Assembly: GCA_025055175.1 (NCBI GenBank)
Contig: JANWYT010000002.1
Coordinates: 248,001 to 312,000, forward strand
From: Anaerolineae bacterium
GTDB taxonomy: Bacteria; Chloroflexota; Anaerolineae; Aggregatilineales; Phototrophicaceae
Reading direction: 5' to 3'
DNA length: 64,000 bases
This document shows positions 8,616 through 16,310 of the stretch, piece by piece. The position numbers and the translations under genes were made by a program. The stretch's first letter is position 1; every line of letters begins with the position of its first letter. Below the pieces are notes generated by a model that searched no databases, was not told the origin of the DNA, and was given only the letters and a program-made list of their open reading frames with translations.

Positions 8616-8988
8616 AACTTTCTCTGAGGGACACTTAGACAAGCTACACTGGAACAGCGAGGGTTTGCTGCCTGCCATCATCCAAGACGCTCAGACGAAA
8701 CAAGTGTTAATGCTGGCTTGGATGAGCCGCGAGTCTCTGCACCAAAGCCTGGCTTTGAAGGAGACAGTCTTCTGGTCACGTAGTCGTGAAGAGCTGTGGC
8801 ACAAAGGCACAACTAGCGGCAATACACAGCGAATTGTGGGATTGTACGTGGATTGCGACGAAGACACTTTGTTGCTGCTGGTTGAGCCGCATGGTCCGTC
8901 CTGCCACACTGGCGCGGTCAGCTGTTTCTACCGTACTCTAGACCAAATCATGTACAAGAGCGAGTTGGACGATGAACAACATGCTTGA
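8605..8988 (+). CDS. hisI: Phosphoribosyl-AMP cyclohydrolase
   Basis: HisI opens the purine ring of phosphoribosyl-AMP in the third step of histidine synthesis and needs zinc and magnesium. The family residues are present: [35 protein letters not shown] and the zinc-binding cysteines in [13 protein letters not shown]. An ATG at 8605, with GGGAG 7 bases upstream, gives 127 residues and overlaps hisF by 11 bases. HisE is encoded separately just downstream rather than fused as in enterics. Confidence 0.93.
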   Translation: MVLETFSEGHLDKLHWNSEGLLPAIIQDAQTKQVLMLAWMSRESLHQSLALKETVFWSRSREELWHKGTTSGNTQRIVGLYVDCDEDTLLLLVEPHGPSCHTGAVSCFYRTLDQIMYKSELDDEQHA

Positions 8989-9268
8989 GACGCTGCAAGA
9001 GATTATTCGACAGCGCAGAGCTAACCCGCAAGAGGGCAGCTACACAGCCAGGCTGATGGCGCGTGGGCGCAGTAAAATCGCCCAAAAAGTAGGAGAAGAA
9101 GCTGTTGAAGTGGTTGTGGCAGCGATGGGCCAGGGACGCGAAGAACAAATTAGTGAATTGAGCGACCTGCTCTACCATACCCTAGTGTTGATGGTGGAGT
9201 TAGGAATCAGCTTGGATGATCTGTATGTTGAGCTAGCGCGCCGCCATCAAGAGAGGCAAGGAAGCTGA
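8972..9268 (+). CDS. hisE: Phosphoribosyl-ATP pyrophosphatase
   Basis: HisE removes pyrophosphate from phosphoribosyl-ATP, the second step of histidine synthesis. The 98-residue all-alpha MazG-like domain is complete, with the metal-binding [11 protein letters not shown] helix and the [14 protein letters not shown] helix. It overlaps hisI by 17 bases; an alternative ATG is at 8981. hisG, hisD, hisC and hisB are absent from this cluster and must lie elsewhere. Confidence 0.93.
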   Translation: MNNMLETLQEIIRQRRANPQEGSYTARLMARGRSKIAQKVGEEAVEVVVAAMGQGREEQISELSDLLYHTLVLMVELGISLDDLYVELARRHQERQGS

Positions 9269-9271
9269 GCA

Positions 9272-9691
9272 ATGGAACGCTTCATTGCCGAGACGAGCTT
9301 TCATGTGCGTTACGCCGAAACAGACGCAATGCGCATCGTCCATCACAGCAATTACATTGTTTGGTTTGAAGAGGGCAGAAGCCACTACATGCGCGCGCGC
9401 GGCACAAGCTACGCCGACTTTGAACGCGATGGCTTCTTTATGGCTGTGACTGAAGTCCATGTGCGTTACATGAAGCCTGTGTATTACGACGAGCGCGTGA
9501 CTGTACGCGCCTGGCTTGAGCAGGCGCGCAGCCGCAGCATGGTCTTTGCCTACGAAATTCTCAATTCGGCCAACGAAATTTGCGTGACGGGTCAGACTCA
9601 TCACATCTGCATGACACAAGATGGCAGGGTCGCCCGCATCCCACCTACTTGGCTGGCTTGGATGACCAGCCGAGAAAACAGCGCGAGATAG
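9272..9691 (+). CDS. YbgC/4HBT-family acyl-CoA thioesterase
   Basis: A 139-residue hot-dog-fold protein. The opening FHVRYAETDAMRIVHHSNY carries the conserved Asp and the His-Tyr signature of YbgC-type 4-hydroxybenzoyl-CoA thioesterases, which cleave acyl-CoA or acyl-ACP thioesters in the cytoplasm. VHVRYMKPVYYDERVTVRAW is the usual second strand. It begins 3 bases after hisE, so it is probably cotranscribed with the his genes, although no metabolic link is obvious. Substrate unknown. Confidence 0.85.
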   Translation: MERFIAETSFHVRYAETDAMRIVHHSNYIVWFEEGRSHYMRARGTSYADFERDGFFMAVTEVHVRYMKPVYYDERVTVRAWLEQARSRSMVFAYEILNSANEICVTGQTHHICMTQDGRVARIPPTWLAWMTSRENSAR

Positions 9692-9699
9692 CCAACAGC

Positions 9700-9728
9700 T
9701 TGACCACCTCGCGCCAGGATCGTACAAT
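9700..9728 (+). promoter_or_regulatory. Promoter of tRNA-Arg
   Basis: TTGACC (9700-9705) and TACAAT (9723-9728), each one mismatch from consensus, are separated by 17 bases. The tRNA begins 12 bases after the -10 box, as expected for a dedicated tRNA promoter. Confidence 0.7.
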
Positions 9729-9740
9729 TCAGAAAGTTAC

Positions 9741-9813
9741 GCCTCCGTAGCTCAGTGGATAGAGCAATCGCCTTCTAAGCGAGCGGTCACAGGTTCGATC
9801 CCTGTCGGGGGCG
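9741..9813 (+). tRNA. tRNA-Arg (anticodon TCT)
   Basis: A 73-base cloverleaf. The acceptor arm GCCTCCG pairs with CGGGGGC (one G-U), the D arm is GCTC/GAGC, the anticodon loop CTTCTAA gives anticodon TCT (reads AGA), and the T arm is ACAGG-TTCGATC-CCTGT. The anticodon stem has one mismatch at its outer pair. CCA is not encoded. It stands between the his operon and the convergent esterase gene. Confidence 0.95.
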
Positions 9814-9825
9814 CTTGAGCGAGGC

Positions 9826-10977
9826 CTATGAGCCTGGACGGCGCGTGCATTCGCCGAGGGAGATATCGCAAGTGGGGCTTTTGCTGACGCTGCCATCCAG
9901 CAAGCTGGCAACCCACTGGTCGAAGCGAACACCTTGCACCTCATATTCATAAAAGTAATCGTAGGGCGTAATGCAGTGATCCAAGCCACCTGCTGTATAA
10001 GAATAGAAGTTGGGGTTGGCTGTCTCCAGTGAGAGCGTATTAGCCCACATTTGTGTACCCCAACGTGGGCCGATCTGTGGAAAATTCTCTTCGTTCACTA
10101 GCGTGCCAATGAGCAGGCCGTAGAAGAAGACTTGGACACTATCTAGAAAAGTGTTGAACTGAGCAAAGCGATTCTGCGGGAAAGCTTTAGCCATCTCGCG
10201 GAAGCGCAGCGTTGTGTTGTAACGTTCACCGGTGATCCCATTCAGGCCTGGGACGAAATCGGGGTTGTTAGCGAAGATGTTCCAGGTTTGGAAGCCAGAC
10301 CAATTGCGCGGCGTCACACCGTTGGCTGCATCGGACAACAGCACGACTTCAGTATCAGCGTAATGTTGCATAATGAAAGGTGCATGGGTCGATGCGCCGT
10401 AGCCGCCAGCGCTGCAACCAGTGACGAAGACCTGCTCAGGGTCAGTGAAATTGCTGTAGACCCACTCTAGGACGCTAGCTGCGTTTCGAAAGCCGTTGAA
10501 TTGGATGGTAATTTTACCGTCCTCGATGTTGAGGTCTTTGGTATCGACGCCAGGCGGCACATCAAAGGTCTGGACAGATGCGCCACTATGCACATCACCA
10601 GAGCAATAAGGCAAGAAGACAGCATGATAGTCACGAACAGGGTTGTTGGGGTTGCTATAATCAAACAAACCCTGAGTGGCCTCTGCCATCTCATCATCTG
10701 TGACTTCATATGCAACAGCGAATTGCCCCTTCGAAGCGCAGGTGAAGCCATCCCAGCAGGCGCCACCACCTTCAAAGTAGATCATCAACTTGTCAGTGGG
10801 CTGCTCAGCAGGCCGAACGAAGAAGCTGTAGTCTGTACCATACATACAGACGGCTTCAGGAACGGCTATGCGCGTCCACTCACCAAGTGGCAGATCATCG
10901 AAATTAGGCTGATCTTGAGCAAAGATGGGCAAAACGATCAGCAGACCGAGGGCCAGAGCCAAACAAAGGTGTCTCAT
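9826..10977 (-). CDS. Exported pectin acetylesterase/Notum-like esterase
   Basis: A secreted alpha/beta hydrolase of 383 residues. The N terminus MRHLCLALALGLLIVLPIFA is a signal peptide. The oxyanion region YFEGGGACWDGFTC, the nucleophile in VTGCSAGGYGAS and the late histidine in GGLDHCITPYDYFYE match the pectinacetylesterase/Notum family of carbohydrate or lipid-modification deacylases. Start at 10977 is chosen because GGAGA stands 7 bases upstream; the frame extends to 11022 without such a site. Convergent with the tRNA gene, ending 12 bases beyond it. The real substrate is unknown. Confidence 0.85.
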   Translation of the reverse strand: MRHLCLALALGLLIVLPIFAQDQPNFDDLPLGEWTRIAVPEAVCMYGTDYSFFVRPAEQPTDKLMIYFEGGGACWDGFTCASKGQFAVAYEVTDDEMAEATQGLFDYSNPNNPVRDYHAVFLPYCSGDVHSGASVQTFDVPPGVDTKDLNIEDGKITIQFNGFRNAASVLEWVYSNFTDPEQVFVTGCSAGGYGASTHAPFIMQHYADTEVVLLSDAANGVTPRNWSGFQTWNIFANNPDFVPGLNGITGERYNTTLRFREMAKAFPQNRFAQFNTFLDSVQVFFYGLLIGTLVNEENFPQIGPRWGTQMWANTLSLETANPNFYSYTAGGLDHCITPYDYFYEYEVQGVRFDQWVASLLDGSVSKSPTCDISLGECTRRPGS

Positions 10978-11062
10978 GCTAAAGTCTCCTATTTTAAGGT
11001 GAGAATTATCGCATGTCATCATAGCGCAGAATAGTAAACTAAGCGATGAGACGTTAAAATTA

Positions 11063-11076
11063 TGAGAAAATTCTCA
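11063..11076. promoter_or_regulatory. Small palindrome upstream of the SAM hydrolase gene
   Basis: TGAGAA-AA-TTCTCA is a perfect 6-bp inverted repeat with a 2-base centre, 17 bases before the ATG and next to an AT-rich TTAAAATTAT that could hold a -10 box. It may be an operator, or chance in an AT-rich leader. Confidence 0.3.
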
Positions 11077-11093
11077 GTCGAGGAACGGAGTCC

Positions 11094-11936
11094 ATGAAGA
11101 CGATAGCCCTCTTAACTGACTTTGGCTTGCAAGATATTTACGTAGGGGTGATGAAAGCCGTCATGCGGAGTATTTGTCCATCGGCGGAGTTCATCGACTT
11201 AACACATGCCATCCCACCTCAGTCAGTGAGAGGTGGCGCGATTGCGCTGCGCAACAGTTACAGCTACTGCCCAACAGAGACGGTATTTTTAGTCATCGTC
11301 GATCCTGGCGTGGGCAGCACACGGCGTCCTATCGCGGTGCGCGCTGGAGGATACACCTTCGTCGCGCCTGATAATGGCGTCCTCAGCTATGCTCTGGCAG
11401 AGATTGGCGGCGAACAAACTGCTGTCATCCTGGAGAATCCTAGCTATCGCCGTCAGGCAGTGAGCGCTACATTTCATGGACGCGATGTTTTTGCGCCAGC
11501 AGCTGCCTATCTGGCGCGTGGCGACGTTGCTCTTCACCAGATGGGGCAAGCTATTCATCAACTGGCAGAGTTACCAGCCCCGACCTTACAGGTTGATGGA
11601 AAACGCATAAGCGGCGAGGTGACACACATTGACCACTTTGGCAACATCATCACTAGCATTGGCGAGTTACGCTGGGTAGATGAAGGTCGCTTAGTAATCT
11701 CAATTGCCGAGCAAATGTCTGCCCGACTGGTCGCTGACCACGTCACAGTACGCATTGGGGATGAGACTATCTACGGCATTTTGCACGCCTATCATGAAAT
11801 TGGGCGCGGTGGCCTCATGGCCCAGGTCGATAGCAACGGCTACCTGGAAATAGCTGTTAATCAGGGCGATGCGGCGCGTCGCCTCAACGTCACCATTGGT
11901 GATCCGCTGGAGCTGGTTTTGGATGATGGTGATTAA
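11094..11936 (+). CDS. SAM hydrolase (S-adenosyl-L-methionine hydroxide adenosyltransferase, DUF62)
   Basis: A 280-residue protein of the chlorinase/fluorinase fold. The N terminus MKTIALLTDFGLQDIYVGVM, the Asp/Arg pair in IVDPGVGSTRRPIAVRA, PDNGVLSYAL, and the His in TFHGRDVFAPAAAYLA correspond to the conserved residues of DUF62 enzymes, which split SAM to adenosine and methionine with activated water rather than a halide. The C-terminal beta domain (HIDHFGNIITSI) is present. Physiological role in bacteria is poorly known. GGAG lies 4 bases before the ATG. Convergent with selB, sharing the 4 bases TTAA that hold both stops. Confidence 0.9.
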   Translation: MKTIALLTDFGLQDIYVGVMKAVMRSICPSAEFIDLTHAIPPQSVRGGAIALRNSYSYCPTETVFLVIVDPGVGSTRRPIAVRAGGYTFVAPDNGVLSYALAEIGGEQTAVILENPSYRRQAVSATFHGRDVFAPAAAYLARGDVALHQMGQAIHQLAELPAPTLQVDGKRISGEVTHIDHFGNIITSIGELRWVDEGRLVISIAEQMSARLVADHVTVRIGDETIYGILHAYHEIGRGGLMAQVDSNGYLEIAVNQGDAARRLNVTIGDPLELVLDDGD

Positions 11937-13804
11937 GGAGCGCGCGGGCCTCGCACGCGGTCGTCACCTATGCGGCGCGTGACGCCACGAGAGTCTAGAT
12001 ATTCCAACAGGCTGATGACGTACTTACGGCTGGAGTTGAAGTGGTCGCGCAGCTGCTTGGCGTCTACTTTGCCTCGCTGATCAATTAACTCAAGAATACG
12101 CTGTACCTGAGACTCATAAGCTGCGCGGCTGAAGATGACATCGTCTGAAACTTGGATGATTTCGCCGATCTCCATGAGGGCGCGTACCACGTCTTCGCCT
12201 GCCAGGGCGTTGGCATCGGACAAGGATGGAGGACTGTAAGGATTGGCGCTCATCTGGCTCATCAACGCATTGACGCGGGCCTGCTGTTCATCATTGAAGT
12301 GGATAGCGTGATCGTGCAGGCGAATGAGTGCGCCTTCGGCGCGCAAACCTGGATGAGAAGAGACGAGTAGGTTGAATAAAGCAGGTTTAAGCCCTAGATG
12401 ACTGCGCAGTTGTTCACGGGGAATGCCCAAACGCAGTGGCTCAGCCCGATGGAAGACACGCACAGTGGCGCTGAGCTTATCCAACGCCGTCTGGTAGGCG
12501 CTCGCTGCCCAATATGTATCATCACTAAGCTGGACGACGAGACCTCGCTCCAGGGCTTCTTGCAGGGCTGCTTCCAGATCAGCCGCAGCGTAGCCGCTGC
12601 TACGCTGGAGGTCTGGGCGTTTGAGCGGAGTAGGGGCGTTGGTAATCTGGGCGAGACGCTCGGCAGGCGTGCCGACGAAGAGCAACTCCAAATCGGCGAT
12701 GACCTGTGGCTGATAGCGTCTCCAGCGCTTGGCAGGAGAAGGGTTGACGATTTGGCCGCCTCCTAGCGTTTCAGCAGGCGAGGGGCGACGCAGGATGAAG
12801 CGGTCGCCTCGGCCTAGTGGCAACGGCTCATCAAATTCAAGTTGTCCCCAGGCCCGACCACCTTCGACTAATGTGTCACAGTCGAGCAATCGCAATCTAG
12901 CATGAGCTTCCAGTGCGCCACTGAAGAACTTCACCGCCATGTTGTGACGAATGGGACTGCTGAGGTCGTGCAGTGCCCTGAGCAAAACATCAATTCGCGT
13001 TGTGGTAGGTAGCTGGCCAGGATAAGTAATCACGTCGCCGCGCGTCAGGTCAGATTTTTCTAGGCCTGCCAGATTGACAGCGACTCGACTGCCTGGCAGC
13101 GCAATTTGGACGATCTGCCTGTAGCTTTGCAGGCCGCGTACGCGCGCACGCAAGCAGCGAGGCTGAACTTCCACCTCGTCGCCAACTTGCAGCGTGCCAC
13201 CGCTGAGAGTGCCTGTGACCACAGTCCCGAAGCCATCTACTGAGAACACGCGGTCAATAGGTAGGCGTGGCTGATGAAAGTTAGGTCGGGGTGGCAGTTG
13301 GTTCAGCCTGGCTGTCATTTGTTCAATCAAGGCGTTGATACCCTGGCCGTTGAAAGCGGAGACGCGCAAAATGGGCGCATGAGCCAGAGCTGTCCTCACG
13401 AGGACAGCTCGAACATCAGCCTCGACCAGTTCTAGCCAGTCGGGGTCGTCTACGAGGTCAACCTTGCTTAGGACGATTAGTCCATCATGAATGCCCAGCA
13501 GATCGAGGATGGCCAGATGTTCGCGAGTCTGAGGCATGATACCTTCATCTGCTGCAATGACTAGCAGAGCCAAGTCGATTCCACCGACGCCGGCCAGCAT
13601 ATTCTCAATGAAGTCACGATGGCCAGGCACATCGATGATGCCAACAGTTTCGCCATTAGGGAGACTCAACCAGGCAAAACCCAGGTCGATTGTCATCTGG
13701 CGGGCTTTCTCTTCCGCCAAACGATCAGGATCGATGCCTGTGAGACGCTTGACCAGAGTAGATTTGCCGTGATCGACGTGTCCGGCAGTGCCAATGACGC
13801 GCAT
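11933..13804 (-). CDS. selB: Selenocysteine-specific translation elongation factor
   Basis: SelB carries Sec-tRNA to UGA codons marked by a SECIS element. The 623-residue protein has a full GTPase domain (P-loop GHVDHGKSTLVKRL, switch II DVPGHRDFIEN, SKVD), EF-Tu-like domains II and III (RVFSVDGFGTVVTGTL), and four winged-helix modules at the C terminus, of which the last (QLRDHFNSSRKYVISLLEYL) is the SECIS-binding SelB-wing domain. It lacks Tu's aa-tRNA-type sequences elsewhere, so SelB is secure. No selA, selD, tRNA-Sec or obvious selenoprotein gene is in this window. It starts 4 bases after a coiled-coil gene on the same strand. Confidence 0.92.
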   Translation of the reverse strand: MRVIGTAGHVDHGKSTLVKRLTGIDPDRLAEEKARQMTIDLGFAWLSLPNGETVGIIDVPGHRDFIENMLAGVGGIDLALLVIAADEGIMPQTREHLAILDLLGIHDGLIVLSKVDLVDDPDWLELVEADVRAVLVRTALAHAPILRVSAFNGQGINALIEQMTARLNQLPPRPNFHQPRLPIDRVFSVDGFGTVVTGTLSGGTLQVGDEVEVQPRCLRARVRGLQSYRQIVQIALPGSRVAVNLAGLEKSDLTRGDVITYPGQLPTTTRIDVLLRALHDLSSPIRHNMAVKFFSGALEAHARLRLLDCDTLVEGGRAWGQLEFDEPLPLGRGDRFILRRPSPAETLGGGQIVNPSPAKRWRRYQPQVIADLELLFVGTPAERLAQITNAPTPLKRPDLQRSSGYAAADLEAALQEALERGLVVQLSDDTYWAASAYQTALDKLSATVRVFHRAEPLRLGIPREQLRSHLGLKPALFNLLVSSHPGLRAEGALIRLHDHAIHFNDEQQARVNALMSQMSANPYSPPSLSDANALAGEDVVRALMEIGEIIQVSDDVIFSRAAYESQVQRILELIDQRGKVDAKQLRDHFNSSRKYVISLLEYLDSRGVTRRIGDDRVRGPRAP

Positions 13805-13808
13805 GAGG

Positions 13809-15023
13809 CTATTCTATGCCGTTAGGATACCTGGACAGGCTGCCCAGACCAGATGCTCCCGCGGTGTCATACTCACGCAGTAGGTCTTGATAGCTGTCGG
13901 TGTAGAGCTTGGCGCGTGCGCGTTCCATGTTCCACAGACGTTTGAGGCTATCGGTGATCGGGCCAATGGCTGCTTCAACTTCGGCATAGCGGCGCATGAA
14001 CAGATCGAATTCGCGGTCATGGTTGCGCCAGGCCTCATCACCAGAGAGAGTCATCTGCTTCCAGCGCTTCTGCTCTTCTTCACGCCAACCGTTCCACTCC
14101 TGGCGGAAGCGCTCCTCAGAGAGGCGTTGAATCTCGGCAACTTCGTTGATGCGACGATTGAGACGTTCGCTGATGCGCTCAAAGTCTTCGACAATGCGTT
14201 CCATCTTGCGGTGCGTCTGCGACCAGACCTCGAAGCGTTCAAAGGTCTCTTGTAATTTGCTATCTTGTTCGCCAAAGCGTTTGGTCAGACTCTCAATGCG
14301 CTGCTCAAAGTCGCGTAGGATGAGGTTTTGCTGATCGATGAATTGCTGAATCTGTTCACGGCGTTCACGCTCAGCGTTCTGAATGTCCTGAATCTTACGT
14401 TCGTTGCGCACAGAAATTTCTTCAATCAGGACAAGTTTGGGGCGCATAGTCTCAATAACCTTCTTGACTTCTGGTAGCTCGCTCTCCAATTCAGCAATAC
14501 GACGCGAGTCCTGGCGACGCTGTTCTTCTAGGAGCATGATCTTGCGGTCAGGTTCATCAAAGCGCTTGCTCAAGTCGTCGATGCGCTGCTGCATACTCGC
14601 GAGCATGTCGGCGATGCGTCCACCCTCGGCGCGAAGCTCTGTGAGCGATCCGAGGCTGCGTTGAAGCTTGTCCATCTGCTCGTTCAACTCGCGAATGCTG
14701 CGGATGATCCCCTCGCGGTTAAGTTCCGCGCGGCGCTCGGCTTCGCGCTCGGCGTTCAGGCGGCGCGCTTCGTTGACTTCCAGCATCTGGCGCATTTCAG
14801 CGCGAGCTTTTTCCATCAGCTCATGTTCACGCTGCGCTGGGAGGGATTGCTCGCGCAGAACGCTGTTCTCGGACTCGACGCTAGAGAGACGCTTCTGCAG
14901 CACGCTGATCGTCTCAGCGTGCTGATTGATCTTCTGCTCCATGATGGCCAGAGCAGCTTTGTCTTTGCGGCGCTCTTCATCCAGCCATTCGATCATGCGG
15001 GCGATCTGAGAAATGTCCATCAT
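13809..15023 (-). CDS. Long coiled-coil protein of unknown function
   Basis: A 404-residue soluble protein that is almost wholly helical coiled coil, rich in E, R, Q and L with long heptad stretches (for example QRRQDSRRIAELESELPEVK and RREQIQQFIDQQNLILRDFE). No enzyme motif, signal peptide or membrane helix was seen. The C-terminal ~80 residues (TDSLKRLWNMERARAKLYTD) are less charged. Start 15023 (ATGATG) follows AAAGG; the frame runs upstream to 15074 without a site. The gene is directly upstream of selB (4-base gap), so the two should be cotranscribed, but a functional tie is not known. Divergent from the dGTPase gene. Confidence 0.7.
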   Translation of the reverse strand: MMDISQIARMIEWLDEERRKDKAALAIMEQKINQHAETISVLQKRLSSVESENSVLREQSLPAQREHELMEKARAEMRQMLEVNEARRLNAEREAERRAELNREGIIRSIRELNEQMDKLQRSLGSLTELRAEGGRIADMLASMQQRIDDLSKRFDEPDRKIMLLEEQRRQDSRRIAELESELPEVKKVIETMRPKLVLIEEISVRNERKIQDIQNAERERREQIQQFIDQQNLILRDFEQRIESLTKRFGEQDSKLQETFERFEVWSQTHRKMERIVEDFERISERLNRRINEVAEIQRLSEERFRQEWNGWREEEQKRWKQMTLSGDEAWRNHDREFDLFMRRYAEVEAAIGPITDSLKRLWNMERARAKLYTDSYQDLLREYDTAGASGLGSLSRYPNGIE

Positions 15024-15131
15024 AAGGCTTAACCTTTGAATGCTTGGGGACGGGAATGCACGCAAATTATACAATCTGACGGTAGAATTGAAACATCAGG
15101 CAAAACTCAAGATATAAAACCAGGTCTTCGT

Positions 15132-16289
15132 ATGGTGACTCTAGCAGATCGTCAGCGCCTTGAAGCACAAGAAGCGCTCACTTGCGCGCCTTACGCCACC
15201 TTCAGCGCGCGCAGCCGAGGACGTTTTCACCACGATCATGAGCCATCCTATCGGACTGCGTTCCAGCGAGACCGCGACCGAATTATCCACTCGGCGGCTT
15301 TTCGGCGTCTGGAGTACAAGACGCAAGTCTTCGTCAACGACGCTGGCGACTACTACCGCACGCGCCTGACCCACACTTTAGAAGTCGCCCAGATTGGACG
15401 GACGCTGGCGCGCGCGCTGCGCGTCAACGAAGACCTGACAGAGGCGATATGCCTGGCACACGACTTGGGCCATCCACCATTCGGCCACGCTGGCGAGGCT
15501 GTGCTAGATCGCTTGCTGAGCGAGTGGGGAGGGTTCAATCACAATCATCAGAGCTACCGTGTAGTGACGGAGCTAGAGCAGCGCTATCCTCAATGGCCTG
15601 GCTTGAATCTAGCCTATGAAACCCTTGAGGGGATCGCCAAGCACGAGACGCATCACAGCAAGTCATATGGTCAAACATTCGCGGATGACAAGCGCGGCAG
15701 CTTGGAAGCACAAATCGCCAATTTGGCGGATGAGCTGGCGTACAACGCTCATGACTTAGATGATGGCTTGCTAGCTGGCCTGCTCAGTCTAGATCAGCTC
15801 CAAGAGCTACGCATTTGGCGCTTGCTTCAGGAGCGTTTGAACTGGAACAGTAAGACACTAGATGAGGTCATGCGCCATCGCTTCATTCGCGAATTAGTAG
15901 GTTTGCTAGTTGACGATGTCCTTCAGGCCAGCAGTGCGCGCCTTGAAGCTCTTCAACCGCAATCATTAGAGGCCATACAGGCTCAGCCTCACGACCTCAT
16001 CGGCTACAGCGATGAGGTCAGCGCAATGAACGCAGAGCTGAAAGCCTTTTTGAGTGAGCATATGTATCATCATCATCGAATTGTGCGCATGGCATTGCGA
16101 GCCGAGCTGTTCATCAGCAGGCTGTATGAAGGCCTGCTGCGCGACTTACGTCAACTGCCTATGGACTATCGACGTCAGGTGGACGATCATGGGCCGCAGC
16201 GCACGGTCGCCGATTATATCGCCAGTATGACAGACCGCAGCGCCTTGTTAGAATATCGACATCTCTTCGATCCGTTGATGCTCCCTTGA
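15132..16289 (+). CDS. dgt: Deoxyguanosinetriphosphate triphosphohydrolase-like protein (HD domain)
   Basis: A 385-residue dNTPase of the dGTPase type 2 family, which hydrolyses dNTPs to nucleosides and triphosphate. Metal-binding residues are clear: RLTHTLEVAQIGRTLAR, AHDLGHPPFGHAGE (HD motif) and NLADELAYNAHDLDDGL. SAAFRRLEYKTQVFV near the N terminus is the nucleotide-binding region. ATG at 15132 is preferred since the preceding residues from 15036 lie in the intergenic region and do not resemble the family. Next gene (kinase) starts 21 bases later. Confidence 0.88.
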   Translation: MVTLADRQRLEAQEALTCAPYATFSARSRGRFHHDHEPSYRTAFQRDRDRIIHSAAFRRLEYKTQVFVNDAGDYYRTRLTHTLEVAQIGRTLARALRVNEDLTEAICLAHDLGHPPFGHAGEAVLDRLLSEWGGFNHNHQSYRVVTELEQRYPQWPGLNLAYETLEGIAKHETHHSKSYGQTFADDKRGSLEAQIANLADELAYNAHDLDDGLLAGLLSLDQLQELRIWRLLQERLNWNSKTLDEVMRHRFIRELVGLLVDDVLQASSARLEALQPQSLEAIQAQPHDLIGYSDEVSAMNAELKAFLSEHMYHHHRIVRMALRAELFISRLYEGLLRDLRQLPMDYRRQVDDHGPQRTVADYIASMTDRSALLEYRHLFDPLMLP

Positions 16290-16310
16290 GCCAGTCGTCG
16301 CGAGGACGCC

